Assembly (NCBI GenBank): GCA_028281495.1
Contig: JANQJU010000032.1
Location: 40,842-104,841 of the forward strand
Length of the DNA stretch: 64,000 nucleotides
From: SAR324 cluster bacterium
GTDB taxonomy: Bacteria > SAR324 > NAC60-12
Reading direction: 5' to 3'
Shown piece by piece: positions 55,354-62,818 of this stretch. Made by a program: the position numbers and the translations under genes. Positions within the stretch are counted from its first letter, which is position 1; every line of letters starts with the position of its first letter. The notes under the pieces are model-generated. The model made no database searches and was not told the DNA's origin. It saw only the letters and a program-made list of their open reading frames with translations.

Positions 55354-55430
55354 GGTTCCACAAACGGATAAATGGCAAGCAAAGTCCTCAAAAACATGGC
55401 CATCGTTTCCCTGACCGCTAACTTGTTCCA
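55354..55430 (-). pseudogene. Decayed copy of the 5' region of a TPR gene
   Basis: About 75 bases are roughly 75-80% identical to 57042-57117, the part of the TPR gene that encodes its membrane anchor (shared: GCAAGCAA, TGGCCATCGTT, ACCGCTA). Several one-base differences break the frame. Nothing else convincing is seen in 55178-55478 apart from a short match of 55434-55455 to 61975-61996. Confidence 0.6.
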
Positions 55431-55478
55431 AGGCCATTAGGCCTATCCTTCACGGGTTACTTTGCATTATTCAAGGCC

Positions 55479-57170
55479 TCAAGGTTTCAATTGTTTCTCA
55501 ACCCGTGCAACCTTCTCTCGAACCGATTTGGAATACGGATGATCCTCTCCTAAGGCCTTCACAAAAACCGGTAAGGCTTTTTGGTAGCAATCTAGGGCTT
55601 TGTCCAAATTCCCTCTGGATTCGTAAGCCCCTCCTAAGTTGTTCCAAGCGATCGCCACATCAGGATGGTCTTTTCCTAACATTTTGAGGCCAATCTCCAA
55701 TGCCTTTTCACGATATTCTATAGCTTTCTTTAGATCTCCTTTTGACTCCCAAGCTCCACCAATATTGTTGTTCAAAACCGCCACATTCGGATGATCCACC
55801 CCTAAAGCTGTTTCGAATACAGCCAAAGCCTTCTCATAATAGGAAATCGCCTTTTCATATTCACCCAACGACTTCCAGGCCGCTCCTATGTTGTTCCAAA
55901 CTCTTGCGACTGATGGATGTTCCTCCCCAAAGTTGTTCAAATCACTGGCCAACACTTTCTCATAGTACTCAATCGCCTTGTCATACTCGCCCAACGAACC
56001 CCAAACCGCGCCTAAGTTGTTCCGGTAAATCGCTACTCGAGGATGCCCCTCCCCCAAATTCTTCAACCCACTGTCCAATGCCTTCTCATAATAGGAAATC
56101 GCCTTTTGATACTGACCCAATGAGCTCCAAGCTTCGCCTAAGTTGTTCCAACTATAAGCAATACTTGGGTGCCCCTTTCCATAGGTTTTCAAATTACTAG
56201 CCAACGCCTTCTCATAGTATTCAATGGCCTTGTCATACTCTCCCAACGAATCCCAAGCCGAACCTAAGTTGTTCCTATCTCTGGCTACCGATGGATGTTC
56301 CTCACCAAAGGTTTTCAAATCACTGGCTAACGCTTCCTCATAGTACTCAATCGCCTTTTCGTACTCACCCAACGAAACCCAAGCCGAACCTAAGTTATTA
56401 TTCAATGTGGCCACATTGGGATGATCCGCCCCTAAAGCTTTTTCGGCTACCGCCAGCGCTTTTACATAATACTCAATTGCCTTGTTATTCTCACCCAACG
56501 AACTCCAAGACCTTCCTAAGTTGTTCCAAGCCCTCGCCACCGATGAATGTTCCTCTCCCATCCCCTCCAAATCAATCGCCAACGATTTCTCAAAAACCTC
56601 AATCGCTTCCCAGTATTGTCCCAAGGTGTTCAAATGAACCCCATAGTCATTCAAATACCTCGAATTCTCAGGTGCCAAGGTTGCTGCCTGTCGATACGAT
56701 TCCAAAGCCACCTGGTACTTCAATTGCAATGCTTGCGCTTTGGCCAAGTTGAAATAGTCATCGGCTAATGTCTCCCTTTGCTTGGCGATGGATTGCTTGA
56801 GTAGTTCTTCCGCTTTCTCCAATTCCCCATTGCTCAACGCCTCTCTTGCCTTCTTGGACAACTCATCCGTTCTCTGAGCCAATCGCCCTTCCAGCTCTTT
56901 GTACTTGACCGTCAATTCTTGGAGTTGTGTCTTCCTGTTAGCAAGATCCTTATCCTTTCTATCAAGAAGCTCGGTCAATCGATCCACGACTGCTTGAGGC
57001 ACGCCGTATTGCTCATTCGTCTTGTCAAATATCAATGGTTCCACAATTGGATAAACCGCAAGCAAGAGTCCTAAGAATGTGGCCATCGTTCCCCACACCG
57101 CTAGTTTATGCCAGAACGAAAGCATTAAAAACCGATGGTATAAACTCTTTTTTTTGAACCGGGTGTCCAT
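55479..57170 (-). CDS. Membrane-anchored TPR protein (kinesin-light-chain-type repeats), intact copy
   Basis: 563 aa from the ATG at 57170 (AGGAGAGGC upstream). A transmembrane segment lies at residues ~25-50 (WGTMATFLGLLLAVYPIV), then a coiled coil (~70-125) with KTQLQELTVKYKELEGRL and a helical repeat start (AREALSNGELEKAEELLKQS). About ten TPRs follow, mostly 42 residues long, of the kinesin-light-chain type (HPNVATLNNNLGSAWVSLGE, then YEKAIEYYEEAL). No enzymatic domain is present; it is a scaffold facing the cytoplasm or periplasm. Two frameshifted paralogs lie downstream at 58693-59915 and 60956-61884. Confidence 0.88.
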   Translation of the reverse strand: MDTRFKKKSLYHRFLMLSFWHKLAVWGTMATFLGLLLAVYPIVEPLIFDKTNEQYGVPQAVVDRLTELLDRKDKDLANRKTQLQELTVKYKELEGRLAQRTDELSKKAREALSNGELEKAEELLKQSIAKQRETLADDYFNLAKAQALQLKYQVALESYRQAATLAPENSRYLNDYGVHLNTLGQYWEAIEVFEKSLAIDLEGMGEEHSSVARAWNNLGRSWSSLGENNKAIEYYVKALAVAEKALGADHPNVATLNNNLGSAWVSLGEYEKAIEYYEEALASDLKTFGEEHPSVARDRNNLGSAWDSLGEYDKAIEYYEKALASNLKTYGKGHPSIAYSWNNLGEAWSSLGQYQKAISYYEKALDSGLKNLGEGHPRVAIYRNNLGAVWGSLGEYDKAIEYYEKVLASDLNNFGEEHPSVARVWNNIGAAWKSLGEYEKAISYYEKALAVFETALGVDHPNVAVLNNNIGGAWESKGDLKKAIEYREKALEIGLKMLGKDHPDVAIAWNNLGGAYESRGNLDKALDCYQKALPVFVKALGEDHPYSKSVREKVARVEKQLKP

Positions 57171-57243
57171 GCCTCTCCTACCAACTGAGTTATTGATCAA
57201 TCCCAATCTATTCCACTGCCTGTTCTCCGTCAAGCGTTCGAAC
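57171..57243. repeat. Conserved leader upstream of the TPR paralogs
   Basis: The 70 bases before the start codon (read on the minus strand: TTCGAACGCTTGACGGAG, ..., TAACTCAGTTGGTAGGA) recur before the paralog at 61885-61955 at about 80% identity. They recur more loosely at 58617-58692 before the plus-strand paralog, where TAACTTGACTGGTAGGA matches the 61885 copy exactly. The shared leader includes the ribosome-binding site and may include a promoter or regulatory RNA segment. Confidence 0.7.
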
Positions 57244-57252
57244 TGTGAAGCC

Positions 57253-58497
57253 TCAAACCATCGCCTTCAACAACTCAATCAGCTTGGTAAACACACTTTC
57301 TCCTGCATTGGTCAACATATTGCCCCACACCCCGGAAACCCCACCTTTCAAAAACACATCATATACCAAGGTGTGTAGGATTCCGGGTTTCGCTTGTTCC
57401 ATCTTTCCAAACTGCTCTTGAAATTCCACGGTGTCTTCTTCCGAAAGAACAAGCGTTTCGCTTTGGTCGAGTTCTTCCAGCTTGGCCAGTATTATAGTAA
57501 AAGCAGCATTCAGTTTGAGGTTGCTTGGATCAATCAAACTTTGAGTTTGAGATTGGAAGAACTGCACAAGGGTTTGAGTTTGGTGGGTGGTGTGACCAAC
57601 AGCTTGAGCTACGGCTTCCGCAGCTTTGCTATTTTCTCTGGCAACGGTTTGAGCCGTTTGTAAGCCTTGGCCGACTAGGTCAATCAAGGTGTCCATGCGG
57701 AGTTTTGAATCTCGAATTTCGGTACTTTGAAGATTGATGATTTGTTGTTGGTTCTCAATTCGTGCCTTGGCAAGGTTGAGTTCATTTTGGAGTTGAACCG
57801 CTTGTATGGGATCACCTTCAAAAAACTCTTCCATTGATTTCTTGCCTGTGACCACCAACCCATACTCATCCAATGTCTTTTCAATCTCCTCCAAGTTGCC
57901 GTCCTCTGTTTCAACGATCATGGTGACTTTCAAATCCTCTTGCTCAATCCGAACTTTCACTTTTTGATCGGGATATTTCTGTTTCAAGACTTCACTGAAG
58001 TAATTGAGAATGGAGATACCCGCTTGTTTGTACTCCGGGGGGAATTCAATGGAGCGGGTGATTTTAGGAGTGTCACCGTTGATGGTATTGTCAATGATGA
58101 GGGTGTCTTTGTATTTTGTTTTCAAGTCGTCGGGGATGGTTTGGTACAGGTATCCGTCGACGATGGTTCCGTTGAGGATGGCGTCTTTCCAGATCGGTGG
58201 GCGTGCATGCTTCACTCCTTGGAGTCGTGCGCTGGTGAGATTGGCTTGGGTGAAGTTAGCTTCATCGATATCAGCTCCGGTGAAATCCGCTTCGAATAGA
58301 TTCGCTTGTTGAAAGTTCGTCGACCTAAGTAGGGCTTCATTTAAGTCGGCGTGTTGCAAGTCGGCGTGTTGCAAGTCGGCGTGTTGCAAGTCGGCGTGTT
58401 GCAATTTAGCCTTCTCTCCTTTCTTCCCACCCGACTCCACCCACACCCGATGCTTCTCTAAGATTTCTTGCAATTTTCCTATAATAATATCTCTCAT
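57253..58497 (-). CDS. Pentapeptide-repeat protein with long helical C-terminal region
   Basis: 414 aa; GGAGG lies 5 nt before the ATG. Residues ~30-95 are pentapeptide repeats (four identical LQHAD units, then FQQANLFEADFTGADIDEAN). Residues ~130-220 hold an unrecognised alpha/beta domain (EFPPEYKQAGISILNYFSEV, then KVKVRIEQEDLKVTMIVETE). The remainder is Gln-rich and helical (LQNELNLAKARIENQQQIIN), ending KLIELLKAMV. No signal or membrane segment. Pentapeptide modules form right-handed quadrilateral helices used for protein contacts. It lies between TPR paralogs on the minus strand, 82 nt downstream of the divergent region and 82 nt upstream of TPR-1. Confidence 0.82.
   Translation of the reverse strand: MRDIIIGKLQEILEKHRVWVESGGKKGEKAKLQHADLQHADLQHADLQHADLNEALLRSTNFQQANLFEADFTGADIDEANFTQANLTSARLQGVKHARPPIWKDAILNGTIVDGYLYQTIPDDLKTKYKDTLIIDNTINGDTPKITRSIEFPPEYKQAGISILNYFSEVLKQKYPDQKVKVRIEQEDLKVTMIVETEDGNLEEIEKTLDEYGLVVTGKKSMEEFFEGDPIQAVQLQNELNLAKARIENQQQIINLQSTEIRDSKLRMDTLIDLVGQGLQTAQTVARENSKAAEAVAQAVGHTTHQTQTLVQFFQSQTQSLIDPSNLKLNAAFTIILAKLEELDQSETLVLSEEDTVEFQEQFGKMEQAKPGILHTLVYDVFLKGGVSGVWGNMLTNAGESVFTKLIELLKAMV
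58343..58402. repeat. 15-bp perfect tandem repeat x4 inside the pentapeptide gene
   Basis: Four identical AAGTCGGCGTGTTGC units encode LQHAD on the minus strand. Each unit equals one pentapeptide, so copy-number change keeps the frame and lengthens or shortens the solenoid. Confidence 0.95.
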
Positions 58498-58692
58498 CCC
58501 AACCTCCTCAATTTAACATCACCCAACAACCGAGTCATACCTCAAGCGGTAAGGACAACTCAAGCGATAGGAGGGTTTCTCTAAAAACTCCCCCATGAAT
58601 GCAACGCCCATCCAGTTCGAAAGGTTGACCCCGTTTACTGAATTCCATACAGTAGAGGAAACTCAATAACTTGACTGGTAGGAGACAGAACA

Positions 58693-59915
58693 ATGGAGCT
58701 TGAAGTCATCATCGACACGATCAACAAATTAGCCACAGAGAATCCAGGAATGGTGGCGTTGCTGGGTACAGCCTTCTCCGGCTTTGCCTTTGTGCTGTGG
58801 CAACGGTTGATACGGAAGAAGGTCTTGCCGGAACCGGTCAAAGAAACCCCAGCCCCTCAAAAATCGATTTCCATTGGAAAGGTTACTGGGGGCCAAGTGG
58901 GGAATGAGATGTCGATTTCAGGGGACAACTTTGGAGAGGTGCAGACGGTTCATAAGGGGCAGGGGGATATCCATCTGACCACCATCAACAACATAGAAGG
59001 GTTGCCTCAAAAAGTGGTGGATGTCCTTCTTGAAACCTTGGAAGAAAAGAAAGTTCAGTTGGCTGGCAGAGACGCCAAGCTTGAAGAGATGGCCAAGCAG
59101 TACCAAGAGCTGGAATCCCGATTGGCGGATCGGAAAGATGCGATATCCGAGAAAGCAAGAGAAGCACTAAACAATGGGGATTTGGAAGAGGCGGAAGAAC
59201 TTCTAAAAGAGTCGTTGGCGGAGAATTTACGGATAGCGAAGGAAAGAAACGAACAAGCGGCAGACGACGCTTATGAGTTGGCAAACCTAGCTGAATTGCA
59301 ACTGAGGTATCAAGAGGCGTTGGATTATTACCAGCAAGCAGCAACGCTGGCACCAGGGAATTCGTTGTATTTGAATGAGATGGGGTGCATTTGAGAACCT
59401 TGGGACAATACCGGGAAGCGATAGTGGTTTATGAGAAAGCACTGGAAATTGATTTGGAGGAAAAGGGAGAGGAAAGTCCTCAAGTTGCGATTTACCGGAA
59501 CAACTTAGGCTTGGCTTGGAAAAAATTGGGGGAGTATGAAAAGGCGATTGGGTATTATGAGAAAGCATTGGCCAGTGATTTGAAAACCTATGGAGAAGAG
59601 CATCCCGATGTGGCGAGAGTTTGGAACAACTTAGGTTTAGCCTGGAAGTCGTTGGGGGAGTCTCAAAAGGCCATTGAGTACTTTGAGAAAGCGTTGGCCG
59701 TATTTGAAGAAGCTTTAGGAGTGGATCATCCCAATGTGGCCACGTTGAATAACAACTTAGGTGGGGCTTGGGAGTCGTTGGGGGAGTACAGACAAGCGAT
59801 TGAGTACTTTGAGAAAGCGTTGAAGGTCTTCCAAACGGTGTTGGGGGATAGTCATCCCATTACCAAGGTGGTTCGAGGGCATTTGGATCGTGCTCGGAAG
59901 CGGATCAAAAACTGA
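58693..59915 (+). pseudogene. TPR paralog 2, broken by a one-base deletion
   Basis: The first part (58693-59394, 233 aa) has a short hydrophobic segment (MVALLGTAFSGFAFVLW), a Gly/Asn-rich stretch (VGNEMSISGDNFGEVQ) and the coiled coil seen in TPR-1. The second part (59385-59915) has kinesin-light-chain-type TPRs. Between 59379 and 59380 one T is missing relative to the paralog at 60956-61884: GAG-ATGGGG here against GAGTATGGGG there. Restoring it rejoins the frames into one ~407 aa protein. AGGAG lies 8 nt before the start. It is either a recent pseudogene or an assembly error. Confidence 0.8.
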
Positions 59916-59951
59916 GAACAGGGATGGCCCTGAGTTGGCCGTGAAGCCGAA

Positions 59952-60227
59952 GTGGGCGAATTCATCCTCAACCGATTGGCTGTTCAAAGTGCTGGGTTGG
60001 ATTATTTGAATCAACTCAACCAGGGTCGGGTGTTTGAGTCAGAGAGCAACGATTCTTTTGGAAATCGGAATGATGACGGATTCTCAGGTGGGGATAGTGG
60101 AAACATTTCCATCTCCCTCGATAATAATGCCGTGGTTGAGGAAATCCGAGAACTCAGACATACATTGGAACGCAAATTCGACGAACTCTCTATCAAAATA
60201 GAACGATTGGGTGAGGAGTTCGCATGA
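59952..60227 (+). CDS. Small coiled-coil protein downstream of TPR paralog 2
   Basis: 91 codons from a GTG; no ribosome-binding site. The first 22 residues (MGEFILNRLAVQSAGLDYLN) recur at 60854-60919 on the opposite strand with mainly third-position changes, which suggests the segment is or was coding. The rest is Asn/Ser/Gly-rich, then a short coiled coil (VVEEIRELRHTLERKFDELS). I do not recognise a family. It could be a remnant of a longer gene. Confidence 0.35.
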   Translation: MGEFILNRLAVQSAGLDYLNQLNQGRVFESESNDSFGNRNDDGFSGGDSGNISISLDNNAVVEEIRELRHTLERKFDELSIKIERLGEEFA

Positions 60228-60300
60228 TGTCCTTTTCCATTATGGTTTGAGTTAATTCGAATTAGAAAATAACCCTCCTCAATTCGAAAGAGAAGGACAT
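60227..60300. terminator. Imperfect stem-loop between convergent genes
   Basis: ATGTCCTTTTC (60227-60237) pairs with GAGAAGGACAT (60290-60300), ten of eleven positions, around a 52-base loop that itself contains the palindrome AATTCGAATT. It stands in the gap where the plus-strand TPR unit meets the minus-strand toxin-like gene. Its role as a bidirectional terminator is a guess from position; no T-run follows. Confidence 0.35.
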
Positions 60301-60325
60301 GAGGGGGCGGAAAAGTTGATTCAGT

Positions 60326-60619
60326 TTATCGATCTCTCTCAGCCCCCGAAGTAACCTCTATATCCAACCGAACCACAATCAGGACAGGCGGTTTCGGCGC
60401 ATCATCAAGGACAAACGACATTTTGTAGATCACTGGATCGTCGAACAGCCACCGGGGAAGGTTGGTCTCGTAATAAGCCCCGCCTTTACACAAAGACCAA
60501 GTCGTATTTCGGGGATAGTTGCGTAAGTGGGCAAGGTGGAAATAGATGATATTGCGGTGGAGTGCAGGGATTCCAGAAAGCTCGGCCCTGCAATTCGGGT
60601 CAAATTCAACTTTGTACAT
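60326..60619 (-). CDS. Possible RelE/ParE-superfamily toxin
   Basis: 97 aa: MYKVEFDPNCRAELSGIPAL opens as RelE/ParE-fold toxins do, a basic/aromatic middle follows (NYPRNTTWSLCKGGAYYETN), and the predicted last strands are VIYKMSFVLDD and PPVLIVVRLDIE. The size and two-gene layout suit a type II toxin: the upstream 54 aa gene ends 3 nt before it. No ribonuclease residues can be assigned with confidence, and it could be another small protein of unknown function. Confidence 0.5.
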   Translation of the reverse strand: MYKVEFDPNCRAELSGIPALHRNIIYFHLAHLRNYPRNTTWSLCKGGAYYETNLPRWLFDDPVIYKMSFVLDDAPKPPVLIVVRLDIEVTSGAERDR

Positions 60620-60622
60620 CAG

Positions 60623-60787
60623 TCATCCGTGAGATTTGATTAAGCTTTCCAAGGATACCCGATTTTTCAGGTTCCGCGCATACTGCGTTGCGGCGTTGTA
60701 CCAAGCCTCGTCCCGGTCCTTTTCAGGCACGGCGAACAACGATTCTCTTGTTTTTTTCGACGTGTCTTTTGGGTTCGTGTGGTTCAT
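60623..60787 (-). CDS. Small protein, putative antitoxin partner
   Basis: 54 aa from the ATG at 60787, chosen because GGAGG lies 5 nt upstream. The frame stays open to a GTG at 60919 whose extra residues repeat those of the frame at 59952. It is polar and helical (DTSKKTRESLFAVPEKDRDE, then WYNAATQYARNLKNRVSLES). It is directly upstream of the RelE/ParE-like gene with a 3-nt gap, so the pair is likely co-translated. No DNA-binding fold is obvious. Confidence 0.45.
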   Translation of the reverse strand: MNHTNPKDTSKKTRESLFAVPEKDRDEAWYNAATQYARNLKNRVSLESLIKSHG

Positions 60788-60851
60788 TTGGCCTCCATTT
60801 TGAAGTGACAATTTTAATTGAAGGATACTATGTGAGGCGTTCGAAATCAAA

Positions 60852-60969
60852 TAGAGTTGATTGAGATAGTCCAACCCAGCATTCTGGACCACTAACCAGT
60901 TTAAAACGAATTCGCCCACTTCGGCTTCACGGCCATCTCAGGGCCATCCCTGTTCTCAATTTTTGATCC
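60852..60969. repeat. Inverted copy of the 3' flank of TPR paralog 2
   Basis: Read on the minus strand this matches 59904-60021 on the plus strand. The first ~60 bases, which include the TPR stop codon, are nearly identical (ACAGGGATGGCCCTGAG); the next ~55 are about 70% identical. The two copies therefore bracket 60022-60851 as an inverted repeat. Confidence 0.85.
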
Positions 60970-61884
60970 GCTTCCGAGCACGATCCAAATTCTCTTGCAC
61001 CACCTTGGTATTGGGATGACTATCCCCCAACACCGTTTGGAAGACCTTCAAGGCTTTCTCATACTCCCCCAACGACCTCCACGCCTCGCCTAAGTTGTTC
61101 CACCGAATTGCCACCCAAGGATGTTTCGTCCCTTTCTCCTCCAAATCAATTTCCAATGCTTTCTCAAAAACCGCTATCGCTTCCCGGTATTGTCCCAAGG
61201 TTCTCAAATGAACCCCATACTCATTCAAATACAACGAATTCTCTGGTGCCAGCGTTGCTGCTTGCTGGTACGATTCCAACGCATCCCGGTATTTCAATTG
61301 CAGTGCTTGTGCTTTCGCCAAGTTGAAATAGTCATCGGCTAAGGTGGCTTGCTGCTTGGCAATGGATTGTTTGAGGAGTACTTCGGCCTCTTCCAACTCC
61401 CCATTGCTCAAAGCTTCCCGTGCCTTCTTAGACAACTCATCTGTCCTGGTAGCCAATCGTCCTTCCAACTCTTTGTACTTGACCGTCAATTCTTGGAGTT
61501 GCCTTTCTCTGTCAGCCAACTGAACTTTCTTTTCTTCCAAGACTTCTTGCAGGGTATCGACGACCGACTGGGCACTCCATAAGTTTGATTGATCGTAACC
61601 CCACCTGTGTTGTCTCCAGTAACAACAATCACCTGACTTTGATCACCAGAAGAGGAGGCCTGGATGGATGGCGAAGAAGGAACCGTGGTGGAAGTCACGA
61701 TCACGGTAGACGTGGAAACCGAATTGTTGGAATCGTCAGAATTGGAGAAAAACAGAAGGGTGATGATAAAGATGCCGAATCCACCGAATGCCGTTGTCAT
61801 AAGAGCAACGATGAACGGATGGTCCTTCACAAACTGAATCGCTTTAGCTAGGAAGAATTGATTGTCGGAGGGTTTCGGAGTCAT
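60956..61884 (-). pseudogene. TPR paralog 3, broken by a one-base deletion
   Basis: Starts at the ATG at 61884 (TAGGA upstream). The first part has a membrane segment (FIVALMTTAFGGFGIFIITL) and a Ser/Thr/Val linker, then INQTYGVP. At 61569-61571 the C-run in GTG-CCC-AGT is one base short compared with the pattern GTG-CCx-CAG of paralog 1. Restoring one base joins the frame to 61540-60956, which has QLQELTVKYKELEGRL, AREALSNGELEEAEVLLKQS and fewer TPRs than paralog 1. The joined protein would be ~309 aa. It is convergent with paralog 2. A pseudogene or a homopolymer sequencing error are both possible. Confidence 0.78.
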
Positions 61885-62020
61885 CGTTTTCCTACCAGTC
61901 AAGTTATAGATGTATCTCAATCTATGCCACTGCCTGATCTCCGTCAAGCATTCGAACTGTGGGGTTTCCTACAGGTCATTGAGCCTATCCTTCAGGGCCA
62001 ACTCGAAAACATCCATGTTC

Positions 62021-62383
62021 TCAAGGTTTGATCTTTTGTCGAGCCTTACTCAAAAACTGTTTCAAGCTCCACACCACCAACTTCTTCATTAACGCTCACA
62101 ACGCGGCCCTCTTGCACTTCCCTTTCTGAACCAACCGATGAAAGAGAGCCTTAGCCGCAGGATTCCATTGAATCGCCGACATCGCTGGCATATACAGCTT
62201 GGCTCGATACACCGAATGCCCTGCTTTGGTTAACTTCGAACGCTTCAAGATGCTACTGCCGGATTGATGGTCTTTGCGGACCAACCCCACATAAGCGGCG
62301 GTTTGAGAGTTTGTTCCTTGAGGGCATCGATGATTTGCCGAATACTCGCTTCGATTGCCGGATGCGACTCGTGGCTATAACCC
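62021..62383 (-). mobile_element. IS110-family transposase remnant
   Basis: On the minus strand, HPAIEASIRQIIDALKEQ is followed, in another frame and after an apparent deletion, by SQTAAYVGLVRKDHQSGSS, KLTKAGHSVYRAKLYMPA and FHRLVQKGKCKRAAL. It then has an in-frame TGA before ALMKKLVVWSLKQFL. This is the Transposase_20 part of IS110-type recombinases, including the HQSG motif. The N-terminal DEDD domain is missing. The element is inactive. Confidence 0.78.
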
Positions 62384-62431
62384 AACGCATCCAGTCAAAC
62401 CCTTCACTCTTCCTTTCTCTCTCCGTTCTGC

Positions 62432-62508
62432 CCTCCCAACCTCTTGAATTTGACTTAACCCAACAACCAAGTCATGCCTCAAACCTCAATAACAATTCAA
62501 GCGATAGG
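62432..62508. repeat. Second copy of the pentapeptide-gene leader
   Basis: These bases resemble 58497-58572, the leader of the pentapeptide gene, at roughly 75% (shared: ACCCAACAACC, AGTCAT, CTCAA, TCAAGCGATAGG). No pentapeptide coding follows on its left, where the IS110 remnant lies. It marks an old duplication. Confidence 0.65.
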
Positions 62509-62818
62509 TATGTTCAAAGACCAAATGGCAGCTATAGACTTTTTTGTGCAGGAAACCGGGATGGAGCTGCGGTTTTTACCTGGAATGGGAGCTGGTATTT
62601 CCCGTTTTCTGCTGGTTGATGCGACATTTTTTGTAAGTGCCTGCACAAAACATGTACAGGCGTCCTCTTTACTCAAAAAGATAGATTCTTATAAAACTAA
62701 ATAAATTCATGCAGTTATAATTAATGAAAGTTTGGCACAGTTTTTGACACAAGCGATTCCTGATTCATTTCTTCAATCACTTTTATTCATAGAAGAATGA
62801 TTTTATTAGGGAGCCTTT
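62509..62818. other. Intergenic region upstream of the PLD-like gene
   Basis: A frame of 76 codons runs through it (to 62704), but it overlaps the duplicated leader, has no ribosome-binding site and matches no family I know. The last 120 bases are AT-rich and should contain the promoter of the PLD-like gene. Confidence 0.4.

Noticed and set aside
62474..62704. 76-codon plus-strand frame before the PLD gene
   Set aside because: It starts inside a duplicated leader sequence and lacks a ribosome-binding site and similarity.
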